Part shown: positions 32,736 to 40,811 of the stretch, in pieces
Layout: every line of letters begins with the position of its first letter
How positions within the stretch are numbered: position 1 is the first letter of the stretch
Source: a virus
Virus record (IMG/VR): IMGVR_UViG_3300028864_000014
Location: 171,319 to 235,318 of that record
DNA: 64,000 nt
Direction: 5' to 3' (one strand)
The notes under the pieces: generated by a model
Told to the model about the DNA's origin: nothing
The model's database searches: none
The model's input: the letters and a program-made list of their open reading frames with translations, nothing else
Position numbers and translations under genes: made by a program

Positions 32736-32918
32736 TTAATTAAATTGATATTCTATTATACTTGGTAATGCAGGATCTGTACTTATACCAAAAAATGTTA
32801 TATCACCTGGTACTAATGTTTCAACTGTTATGTTGATAAGTGATATTTCTGCAGGCATACCGCTAACAAATTGAGTGCAAGAAATAAAATCTATTGATAT
32901 GTTATTAATACGTTCCAT
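32736..32918 (-). CDS. short tail-gene partner ending I-E-Y-Q-F-N (copy 1)
   Basis: A 60-residue protein ending P-S-I-I-E-Y-Q-F-N, with I-T-F-F-G-I-S-T-D like the F-L-G-I-S repeats of copy 2. It overlaps the upstream gene by one base. Confidence 0.8.
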   Translation of the reverse strand: MERINNISIDFISCTQFVSGMPAEISLINITVETLVPGDITFFGISTDPALPSIIEYQFN

Positions 32919-34495
32919 TATAAATAATAATTAAGATTTATTTCTACTTTAGCATAATAGATTTTTATGTTATTTAGTTTTATACCAGGTAATGAGCTTA
33001 ATAAAAAACTTTCATAATCAGCATTTGTAACAGCCCAATTTCCGTACTCAGTTAAATTTTTATCAGTCACTATTCCAAATGATAAAAGATCATTAAATAA
33101 AATAGGTAAATTTGTTGTTGAGTTATACCACATTTGACACACACCATTAAACATAACTGAAAATCTCGGAAATGATGAAGGTTCTGTCATACTGTCATAT
33201 GGAATAATCTCTAATGATTCTTGAGGTAAAGATGGAGAATCTGTCACATTATATGCTTGAAATTTACCAAAAGAGAATCTACTTTCTAATCCAGATTTAA
33301 CTTGTCCTTGCATTCCAGCTAAAGAAAAACCACGTTTAAAAGTAAATACATTAGAACGAATTCTATTTCTTATCTGAACTGAATCAGCGGAACTAACAGT
33401 AAAATTACTATTGCCATTAAAAACTAGCATATCAGGAATTGTAACTAAGTCGTCAGAACCATCAGAATTCACATTTAATACATTGTTAAATGTTATCACA
33501 TCAGCATTTGCTTTGTAACATCCAACATAGTTTTTTTGATCGCTCATAGTTAAAGCAATGTTTTCAGAATTCAAAAACAAAGAATAATCAATAGGATTGT
33601 CATTTGTGTATCTATTAAATATTTTTTTGCTTCCTTCAATAGATGGTCTATCCTCAACTACCTTACATGTTTGTCCATTAATATCTATGTAAAATAAAGG
33701 AGACGTAATTTCATTTGGAAACATAGTCTGACAGTATGCTTTTTCCGTTGCATCTACAATGGTATTAGAAAAAATATACCATGCTGAAATTACATCTGTC
33801 ATATAATCATTCAATATATTACCATAAGTACCATAGTTAATAGGAACTATAATACCTTTCCATTTCCAAATTATTGTTTTTCTAAATAAACAATATTTGA
33901 AAATTTGAAAATTTGATATATTTGATACTGATGTATAATTATATAAATCTACTTCAATAACAAATATGAAATTTAATAAATTGACACCTGATATTTTACA
34001 ATAATTTTTAAAATTTAATACTGTATTATTTTTAATATTCAATCCATTACTTATTCCATTATTTGAACCTCCTTCTACTAAGCTATTGTAATTGTTAATA
34101 AAGTTACTCTCAACTATTGATGAACTCATTAACATTGTGTTTATACTTGAATTTATTATACCTCCAAGTCCAGTGAATTGTAATATTTTTATACCATAAA
34201 AAATGCTTGATCCATAATAATTACATGTCCAACTACCATTTAAATATGCATCTTCTCCATCTCCTATTAAATATCCATGAAAAAATGATGCTGGATTTTC
34301 AATAGTTTCTCCTCTATATAATATATTACGAGCATTATCATCATATAATGATGTAAATTTTGTCAATGTCGCAATTGGAAATTCTCTTGTTCCTGGATTA
34401 TTGTTGTTGCCAGTTATTGAACATACAAATGTGGTGTTTGCATCAGTGAGAACAGTATTTGTAACTGGATTATAGTATCTTTTAAATATTCCCAT
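32918..34495 (-). CDS. beta-helix tail protein, B-type (copy 1)
   Basis: M-G-I-F-K-R-Y-Y-N-P, then G-N-N-N-N-P-G-T-R-E-F-P-I-A-T-L-T-K. The shared blocks are as in copy 2 (N-V-N-S-D-G-S-D-D-L-V-T, I-R-N-R-I-R-S-N-V-F, E-I-I-P-Y-D-S, L-T-E-Y-G-N-W-A-V-T-N-A-D). The middle region differs between copies while both ends are conserved, suggesting exchange of the receptor-contacting part. Confidence 0.86.
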   Translation of the reverse strand: MGIFKRYYNPVTNTVLTDANTTFVCSITGNNNNPGTREFPIATLTKFTSLYDDNARNILYRGETIENPASFFHGYLIGDGEDAYLNGSWTCNYYGSSIFYGIKILQFTGLGGIINSSINTMLMSSSIVESNFINNYNSLVEGGSNNGISNGLNIKNNTVLNFKNYCKISGVNLLNFIFVIEVDLYNYTSVSNISNFQIFKYCLFRKTIIWKWKGIIVPINYGTYGNILNDYMTDVISAWYIFSNTIVDATEKAYCQTMFPNEITSPLFYIDINGQTCKVVEDRPSIEGSKKIFNRYTNDNPIDYSLFLNSENIALTMSDQKNYVGCYKANADVITFNNVLNVNSDGSDDLVTIPDMLVFNGNSNFTVSSADSVQIRNRIRSNVFTFKRGFSLAGMQGQVKSGLESRFSFGKFQAYNVTDSPSLPQESLEIIPYDSMTEPSSFPRFSVMFNGVCQMWYNSTTNLPILFNDLLSFGIVTDKNLTEYGNWAVTNADYESFLLSSLPGIKLNNIKIYYAKVEINLNYYL

Positions 34496-34748
34496 AAACT
34501 AGATATTTTTTAAAATTAAAATCTTGATTTCCAACAATTGGATAATATTCAGCCTCTACTGTTATATTACCAAATATCCAAGTCGATGGTCTTCCAAATT
34601 TATCAAATGTTGAACAAGTTTTTGATTCATCATTCTTAAAATTTATTTTACTTAAGCATTCAGTTTGAAACCATATCGTAAATCCAGATGATTGAAATTC
34701 TAAATCTTTAGATTCATCAAACTCTATTGTGTCTGTTATTTGTATCAT
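34482..34748 (-). CDS. short partner beginning M-I-Q-I-T (copy 1)
   Basis: M-I-Q-I-T-D-T-I-E-F-D-E-S-K and F-T-I-W-F align with 30706-30972. It overlaps the downstream B-type gene by 14 bases. Confidence 0.8.
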   Translation of the reverse strand: MIQITDTIEFDESKDLEFQSSGFTIWFQTECLSKINFKNDESKTCSTFDKFGRPSTWIFGNITVEAEYYPIVGNQDFNFKKYLVYGNI

Positions 34749-34762
34749 ATTTTATTTGTTTT

Positions 34763-37700
34763 TTAGAAAATTATAATCGCATTAGCATTGTCATATCCAG
34801 TTTGTATTGCAATATCTAAAATAACTAAGTCAGTTAAAGCAGGTAAAGTTACTCCAACTAATGTTATTTCATCGTAAGTAATATCACTAATTGAAACAGT
34901 TACTCCTGAACAGTTAGTTGTTAATAATACTCTTGATATTGTTTTATCTGTTATCCATTGAAATCTTTGAGGACTTGGTGTGCTATTTGCTCCAATTTTA
35001 CTTAAAGATAAACTTTGAGGTATAATTGATGAATCAACAGTAATTCCATTTCCGTCAATACAAAGATGAATTTCACCACCATTAATAGGAGTAGGGTAAG
35101 AACCATCATTTTTCTTACAATAATATAATTTTCCTCCTGATATTTCAACAAACTGTCCTACACAATTATTATAAGTACCTCCATTTATCGTAGTAAATGA
35201 AGAAGATAATCCTTCACAATTAGTAAAAGTACCAGAGCAAATTCCATTAAAACTACCGTTATTCCCTTTACAATTTAAAAATGTACCAGTTAAATTATTT
35301 ACTTGAAAAATTAATACAGAATTTACATCTGTAAATGTTCCAGATAATGTATCAATTGAACTTGAAAATAATGGCAAATTATTAGAACTGAATATGTTTT
35401 TGAAAATACCTGAGCAATTAAAAATACCTGAAAACCCAGATCCCATTGTAATATTTATATTCTTAAATGTTCCAGATGCAGTAACATCACCATTAGTAGT
35501 ATCAGCTTGAATTTGTCCAGAGCAATTTTCAATATATAATTCTGGAAAATTTCCTGTTAGTTTTAAGCCACCGTCAATAAAGTTAATACCATTTATTTTT
35601 ATTTTATTATTAGTAATTATAACACCAGAACCACCAATATTTACATCGATATTTCCAGTAGATGAAACTAAATTTATATTTTGAGTATCTAAATTAAGAC
35701 TATCAGTTAGAAAACTATAATATCCAGGATATATAATAATATTAACTGGACTATCTGGTGCTGGTACTATAGCTTTCGCTATATTATACACATTTTGCAA
35801 TTCATTTCCATTTATTCCAGGATTACTATTTCCACCTTTTACTGTTAAAAATTGAGTTCCTATTGTTGGAGCAAAATCACCTCCCCCAATTATTTTTCCA
35901 TAACCGTCAATACATAATATAATTGTACCTCCACTTGAAGGTATTTCAAATGTACCTGGAGTAGTCAATCTACAATTATATAAACTTCCTGTTAATGCTC
36001 CACCTCGTGTAGAGTCACCAAAAGATTTACTTTTTGCTGTACAATTTATAAATGTTCCAGATGCAATACCATCAATTCCAAATGAAGTATTTCCAGCAGT
36101 ACAATTTATAAATGTTCCAGATACATTTGCTCCAACTTCATTTGTTCCAAATGAGAAATCTCCAGAATTACAATTAATAAATGTACCAGATAAAGATGTT
36201 GAAGAAAATCCAGTTTCAGCAGTACAATTTATAAATCTTCCAGATAAATCTCCATTCTCTCCATTAAACAACGCACCGTCTGATGTTATATTTTCAAAAT
36301 GACCAGGAAAGTCAGAAACACCTGATCCAAATGTGTTATTTGTTAATTTTAAATTTTTAAATGTTCCAGATAAAATAGTACTATTATCAATTGTGCTACC
36401 TTTAATTTGTCCTGAACAATTTTCAATCCTTAATCCAGGAAAATTTCCTCTTATTTCTAATCCCATACCTGTAAAATTTATACCAATTAATTTAATATTA
36501 TCTGTGATAATTAATATACCACTATAACCAATTTCAATATCTAATTCCCCTGTTGAAGAAATTAAATTTATATAAGGAGTATCTAAACTAATTAATGATG
36601 TCATTCCATAATAACCAGGATAAATAATTATATTAATTGGACTAATTATTGTTGGATTTAAAGCCTTAGCTATATTATAAACATTCTGTAACTCAGCTCC
36701 ATTTGTTCCAGGATCACTACTGATTCCTTTAACTGTTAAATATTGATTTCCATCTGATGGAGCAAAATCTCCTGCTCCTATTACTGCTCCATAACCGTCA
36801 ATACATAACAGAATAGTACCTCCACTTGAAGGAAGTCCAAATGTACCTGGCGTAGTCAATCTACAATTATATAAACTACCTGTTAATGTTCCACCTTGTT
36901 TAGAATCACCAAAAGATCCAGTATTACCTTTTGCTGTACAATTCACAAATGTTCCAGATGTCATACAATGAGCACCAAATGAAGAATTTCCAGCATTACA
37001 ATTAATAAATGTACCAGACACTTCTATTCCACTATTACCAAATGAATTATCACCAGAATTGCAATTAATAAAAGTAGTTCCAGATGATATAATACAACCT
37101 CCTCCTCCTCCAAATCCAGCATCATCACATGTACAATTTTCAAATGTCGCACCAGATGATATGACAGCTCCTCCTACACCAAATCCGTTTGCAGCATTAC
37201 AATTTTTGAATATACCAGATATAATTTTAGTATCATAAAATAAATTTCCACCTTTATGATATATATTTTCAAAATATCCAGATGCTTCTTGTATATAACC
37301 AAATCCATTACCATTAACTAAATTTATATCTTTAAAAGTTCCAGATAAATTAGTATCTGGATACGTTAAAATATTACCCCCATCTATCATTCCTGAACAA
37401 TTTTCAATCCATAACCCTGGAAAATTTCCAGTGAGTTTTAATCCACTACCTCCAAAAAATATACCTGTCAATTTAATATTATCTGAAATAACAATAGCGC
37501 CAGCAAATTCAATTTTAACATCTAATTCTCCTGTTGCTGATATTAAATTTATATAAGGAGTATCTAAACTAAGTCCATTAGACATTCCGTAATATCCAGG
37601 ATATATAATTATGTTTATAGGATTATTTGAACTCGGATTTATAGATTTTGCTAAATCATATACAGTTTGTAATTCCTCTCCATTTATTCCAGAATCAACA

Positions 37701-38770
37701 TTTTTTCCTTCAACAGTTAAATATTGAGCACCATCAGATGGAGCATAATTAGTTGGAATTCCAACTACATTAGTTGCTGATATATTTGTTATTTTTGATC
37801 CATCTCCACTCATTGTACCACCACTTACAACTAAATTACAATCTACTATTACATATCCAGTACTATTAATAGGTTTTATTGCTTCATAATCTGCATGTCT
37901 TATTGACTTTAATGCATCGCCAACATTATCTATTGTTATATTTGGATTGACACTTATCATATAAGACGTCATTGTTTCAAAATCAGAATTTAAAGGTACT
38001 CTCCAACCATCTGGATTATTTTGTATTAATGTGTTAGCTGCAAATAAGCAATATATTCTACCGTATATAACATTTATATCATTTTGAGTATATCCACTAG
38101 GCATGGTAAAAGGTAAATTAAATATTGCATAATCTTCTATAATATTTTCAATTGGATATTCAGCATAAGCAGGATATTGAGTACTAGTATTATACCACCA
38201 ATCATGATCATCCAAAGTTACTAATGAAGTTGTTGCAGATGATGCATAATCATATCCATTTATAACTCTTAAATTTTCTCTAGTCCAAATTTGAGTACCA
38301 ATTTTAACACAACTATATACATTTCCGTCTATATCTGTGAATCCAGATGAAATTATTTCTCCATCAGATAATAATGTTTCACCTGAAGTCGCTTCACGAG
38401 TTAGTCTTATTGAAAATCCATTATATCCAGACCATTCATTATATGAAATAGTAGATAATTGATTATCTAAAAGTGCAGCATAAAATTTAGTAGATGTACT
38501 ACCTGGTGTTGAAGTTCCAAAATAAGTTGAAAATCCGTTATTAAAATAAACTCCTTGGTTTCCTCTAATACCTGCTGTTACAGCGTCAAAATTATAATAA
38601 TCTTTTCCATATATATTATAATCCCCACTATACCACCAAAGAGGAAATTCAGTTGTAGTTCCAATAGTTGGTGGTACTTTTTCCCAATAACTTGCAGAAC
38701 TACTTCCAGTTAATCCGCTTTCAAATCCTCTAACCCATTCCTGACTAGCTAAATATATTATTTCACTCAT
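34763..38770 (-). CDS. giant modular tail adhesin, 1335 aa
   Basis: I-I-Y-L-A-S-Q-E-W-V at the N-terminus is the shared anchor. Residues about 145-310 match the Fib_succ_major domain (D-I-D-G-N-V-Y-S-C-V-K-I-G, W-T-R-E-N-L-R, D-G-W-R-V-P), common in Bacteroidota surface proteins. Three ~300-residue modules follow, each with D-F/Y-A-P, Q-Y-L-T-V-K-G, I-Y-P-G-Y-Y, G-N-F-P-G-L-x-I-E-N-C-S-G and G-T-F-I-N-C repeats, forming parallel beta-helices. A beta-rich domain ends it. Probably the longest fibre, contacting the host surface. Confidence 0.88.
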   Translation of the reverse strand: MSEIIYLASQEWVRGFESGLTGSSSASYWEKVPPTIGTTTEFPLWWYSGDYNIYGKDYYNFDAVTAGIRGNQGVYFNNGFSTYFGTSTPGSTSTKFYAALLDNQLSTISYNEWSGYNGFSIRLTREATSGETLLSDGEIISSGFTDIDGNVYSCVKIGTQIWTRENLRVINGYDYASSATTSLVTLDDHDWWYNTSTQYPAYAEYPIENIIEDYAIFNLPFTMPSGYTQNDINVIYGRIYCLFAANTLIQNNPDGWRVPLNSDFETMTSYMISVNPNITIDNVGDALKSIRHADYEAIKPINSTGYVIVDCNLVVSGGTMSGDGSKITNISATNVVGIPTNYAPSDGAQYLTVEGKNVDSGINGEELQTVYDLAKSINPSSNNPINIIIYPGYYGMSNGLSLDTPYINLISATGELDVKIEFAGAIVISDNIKLTGIFFGGSGLKLTGNFPGLWIENCSGMIDGGNILTYPDTNLSGTFKDINLVNGNGFGYIQEASGYFENIYHKGGNLFYDTKIISGIFKNCNAANGFGVGGAVISSGATFENCTCDDAGFGGGGGCIISSGTTFINCNSGDNSFGNSGIEVSGTFINCNAGNSSFGAHCMTSGTFVNCTAKGNTGSFGDSKQGGTLTGSLYNCRLTTPGTFGLPSSGGTILLCIDGYGAVIGAGDFAPSDGNQYLTVKGISSDPGTNGAELQNVYNIAKALNPTIISPINIIIYPGYYGMTSLISLDTPYINLISSTGELDIEIGYSGILIITDNIKLIGINFTGMGLEIRGNFPGLRIENCSGQIKGSTIDNSTILSGTFKNLKLTNNTFGSGVSDFPGHFENITSDGALFNGENGDLSGRFINCTAETGFSSTSLSGTFINCNSGDFSFGTNEVGANVSGTFINCTAGNTSFGIDGIASGTFINCTAKSKSFGDSTRGGALTGSLYNCRLTTPGTFEIPSSGGTIILCIDGYGKIIGGGDFAPTIGTQFLTVKGGNSNPGINGNELQNVYNIAKAIVPAPDSPVNIIIYPGYYSFLTDSLNLDTQNINLVSSTGNIDVNIGGSGVIITNNKIKINGINFIDGGLKLTGNFPELYIENCSGQIQADTTNGDVTASGTFKNINITMGSGFSGIFNCSGIFKNIFSSNNLPLFSSSIDTLSGTFTDVNSVLIFQVNNLTGTFLNCKGNNGSFNGICSGTFTNCEGLSSSFTTINGGTYNNCVGQFVEISGGKLYYCKKNDGSYPTPINGGEIHLCIDGNGITVDSSIIPQSLSLSKIGANSTPSPQRFQWITDKTISRVLLTTNCSGVTVSISDITYDEITLVGVTLPALTDLVILDIAIQTGYDNANAIIIF

Positions 38771-38812
38771 AATTAATATTTTTTTTTATTTTCTTTATTT
38801 TTGAATATAAAT

Positions 38813-39172
38813 TTATTCAGTAACATAAGGAAATTCAAGATCTATTTTATTTATTTCAGAAAGCCATAAATCTTTTGATTGATTAGCTTTATCTATATTA
38901 TTAAGAGCCAGATATTTTTGATATGCCATATAATATGAATCACTTCTATCTTTATACGCCATACTTCTTTTAAATTTTATCTCATCATTATTATCAATGT
39001 GAGTTGGCATTCCAACAAAAACATTTAAATCATCTTCATAAACAGTTGTTGTTCCTGTTACATATATAACTTCTTTATATCCGTTTTCAATTGAATATGT
39101 TGTTGAATCTCCTAACAGCCAATTTGGTTGTGTAAAAAATTCTATTTTTCCTTCTATTAATTTTGCTTTCAT
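38813..39172 (-). CDS. short tail accessory protein (I-E-N-G-Y-K-E type)
   Basis: I-E-N-G-Y-K-E-V-I-Y-V-T-G near residue 28 is also found in 52942-53334. The C-terminal half is helical (S-Y-Y-M-A-Y-Q-K-Y-L-A-L). The layout resembles small tail-fibre assembly or connector proteins of other phages. It lies just upstream of the giant adhesin gene. Confidence 0.76.
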   Translation of the reverse strand: MKAKLIEGKIEFFTQPNWLLGDSTTYSIENGYKEVIYVTGTTTVYEDDLNVFVGMPTHIDNNDEIKFKRSMAYKDRSDSYYMAYQKYLALNNIDKANQSKDLWLSEINKIDLEFPYVTE

Positions 39173-39192
39173 ATTATCAATTAATTTTTATA

Positions 39193-39936
39193 TTATATTC
39201 CAAATCTGGATCTTATAGCAGTAAAATTATTCATAATTTCACTATCATTTAATGCTCTATTATATCTTCTTTGAGTTGCAATATACCCAGAAAAATGCTC
39301 TTGCATTGAATTGTATGCTCCAACATAATGTCCAGATGTATCTGAAAATGGTGTTGCTGGATTATATGGAACAGAATTTGAATTTACTAATTCACCATTT
39401 ATATAAATTCTGAATCCAGTATCACTTAATACTGCTGCTACATATGTCCAGGTATTTAAATATATATGACCACCAGACATCTCTCCATTATTTGTACAAT
39501 AAATCCATAAACTTCCATTATTCTGTACTCTGAATCTATATTGATATCCAAACCCTTTTGAACATATTTGTCTATTATCATTTAAATTATCACAATAAAT
39601 AACAGAATCTAATGTTATGTTGGTATTTAATGAACTAAAATCTGGTGAGACACCAACACCCATTCCTTGTGTTCCGTCAAACCTCATGCTACCTCCTCCT
39701 ATTGTTTGAAATTCATTTCCAGTATTTAGATACGCATTATTTTCTCTTCCTGTTAAATCATACCAAATATTTCCAGATTTAGGATAAGATGCTAGATTTC
39801 CTGCATCCAAATCTAAAACTGTTATTCCAGTTGTAGTGATACCAGTTATAATATCTGCTGATGCCCATAAATTATCTACACCTTTAAATGGTATAATTTC
39901 TTCTGGGTTAAATAATTCTCCGCTATAATATTTCAT
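39193..39936 (-). CDS. LamG/concanavalin-like tail protein
   Basis: V-L-D-L-D-A-G-N, I-W-Y-D-L-T-G-R-E-N-N-A and S-M-R-F-D-G-T-Q-G start a jelly-roll fold, and W-T-Y-V-A-A-V-L-S and F-R-I-Y-I-N-G-E-L-V are classic laminin-G-like strands. Ending: Q-R-R-Y-N-R-A-L-N-D-S-E-I. This domain binds sugars in many phage and Bacteroidota surface proteins. Probable glycan-binding tail component. Confidence 0.87.
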   Translation of the reverse strand: MKYYSGELFNPEEIIPFKGVDNLWASADIITGITTTGITVLDLDAGNLASYPKSGNIWYDLTGRENNAYLNTGNEFQTIGGGSMRFDGTQGMGVGVSPDFSSLNTNITLDSVIYCDNLNDNRQICSKGFGYQYRFRVQNNGSLWIYCTNNGEMSGGHIYLNTWTYVAAVLSDTGFRIYINGELVNSNSVPYNPATPFSDTSGHYVGAYNSMQEHFSGYIATQRRYNRALNDSEIMNNFTAIRSRFGI

Positions 39937-39937
39937 A

Positions 39938-40354
39938 TTAAATGTTTTTAATTGCTACTGCATAAATTTCAAAAGCAGTTTCTGTAAATACCTGTTCATA
40001 AACAATTGTCCAAGTAGAATTGATTCCTAAAATAGGAATATTTCCACGCCAAACAACTCCAGTCGGTTGATAAATTGTAGGTACTGAGCTTCCTGTTTTG
40101 AATATTAAAATTGATTCATTAACTAACCCATTTGCTGGAGTAGGAAGAATAACAGTTATTGTGTTTCCACTCGATATTGTTCCAATATATGTTTCAGTCC
40201 AATTATCTAAATTTAAATTTCCAGTAGGAGAATTTATTTTTTTATATTTATATACAGTATTGATTGTGACTCCACTACCAATTGCAACAGTTAATCCACT
40301 GAAAATATCACTAACCCATTCTTCACTTGCTAAATGTATTATATCTGAAGCCAT
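39938..40354 (-). CDS. small tail protein with I-x-L-A-S-E-E-W-V anchor
   Basis: I-I-H-L-A-S-E-E-W-V-S-D-I-F-S-G-L-T-V at the N-terminus is the shared anchor. The rest is beta-rich (T-V-I-L-P-T-P-A-N-G-L-V-N-E). It stands one base from the LamG gene and may attach it to the virion. Confidence 0.82.
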   Translation of the reverse strand: MASDIIHLASEEWVSDIFSGLTVAIGSGVTINTVYKYKKINSPTGNLNLDNWTETYIGTISSGNTITVILPTPANGLVNESILIFKTGSSVPTIYQPTGVVWRGNIPILGINSTWTIVYEQVFTETAFEIYAVAIKNI

Positions 40355-40357
40355 AGA

Positions 40358-40687
40358 TTAAAATGTTATTTTATTTATAACGCCATTCATCATATAATTT
40401 ATAAATCCAGTTACTGTATCACCTTCGATCGTTACTGCAGATGCGATAAATTTATACACATCAGTTGGATTTACTAATGCTGGTTTTTTCAAATTATATG
40501 CTAATATTGCTTTGCTTACATCAGAAGGATTTGCAGTGTTTCCAGATGCGATTAATGCTAATATATCATTTTTAGCTGCAGTATCTCCAGAATTTGTACT
40601 TGATAATATTTTTTTCTGATCTTCTGTTGGAAATACTCGATCTTTTGGCATCCAAACTCCTTCACTTAGGGATATTAAATTTGTCAT
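40358..40687 (-). CDS. small structural protein with related N-terminus
   Basis: L-I-S-L-S-E-G-V-W-M matches the anchor loosely (I-x-L-A-S-E-E-W-V). The remainder is helical with alternating Gly/Ser linkers (N-S-G-D-T-A-A-K-N-D-I-L-A-L-I-A-S-G-N-T). It is preceded by a TATATATA-containing element. Confidence 0.78.
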   Translation of the reverse strand: MTNLISLSEGVWMPKDRVFPTEDQKKILSSTNSGDTAAKNDILALIASGNTANPSDVSKAILAYNLKKPALVNPTDVYKFIASAVTIEGDTVTGFINYMMNGVINKITF

Positions 40688-40710
40688 TTTTGTTATATTT
40701 TTTTTTGTTT

Positions 40711-40726
40711 ATAATAGTATATATAA
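40711..40726 (-). promoter_or_regulatory. putative late promoter element before 40358-40687
   Basis: Minus-strand TTATATATACTATTAT lies about 25 bases before the ATG at 40687. Same core as the other late elements but at a longer distance. Confidence 0.5.
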
Positions 40727-40763
40727 AAAACTCAAAGCAAAATAAGTCTATAATGATAAAAAA

Positions 40764-40796
40764 AAACTCAATTAACTATTATTAACTGAGTTTCTT
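40764..40796. terminator. repeated-type terminator (CTCA..TTAA)
   Basis: AACTCAATTAA and TTAACTGAGTT form a stem with one mismatch. It follows the fibre 40812-43469 on the minus strand. Confidence 0.72.
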
Positions 40797-40811
40797 ATCT
40801 ATTTTTATATT

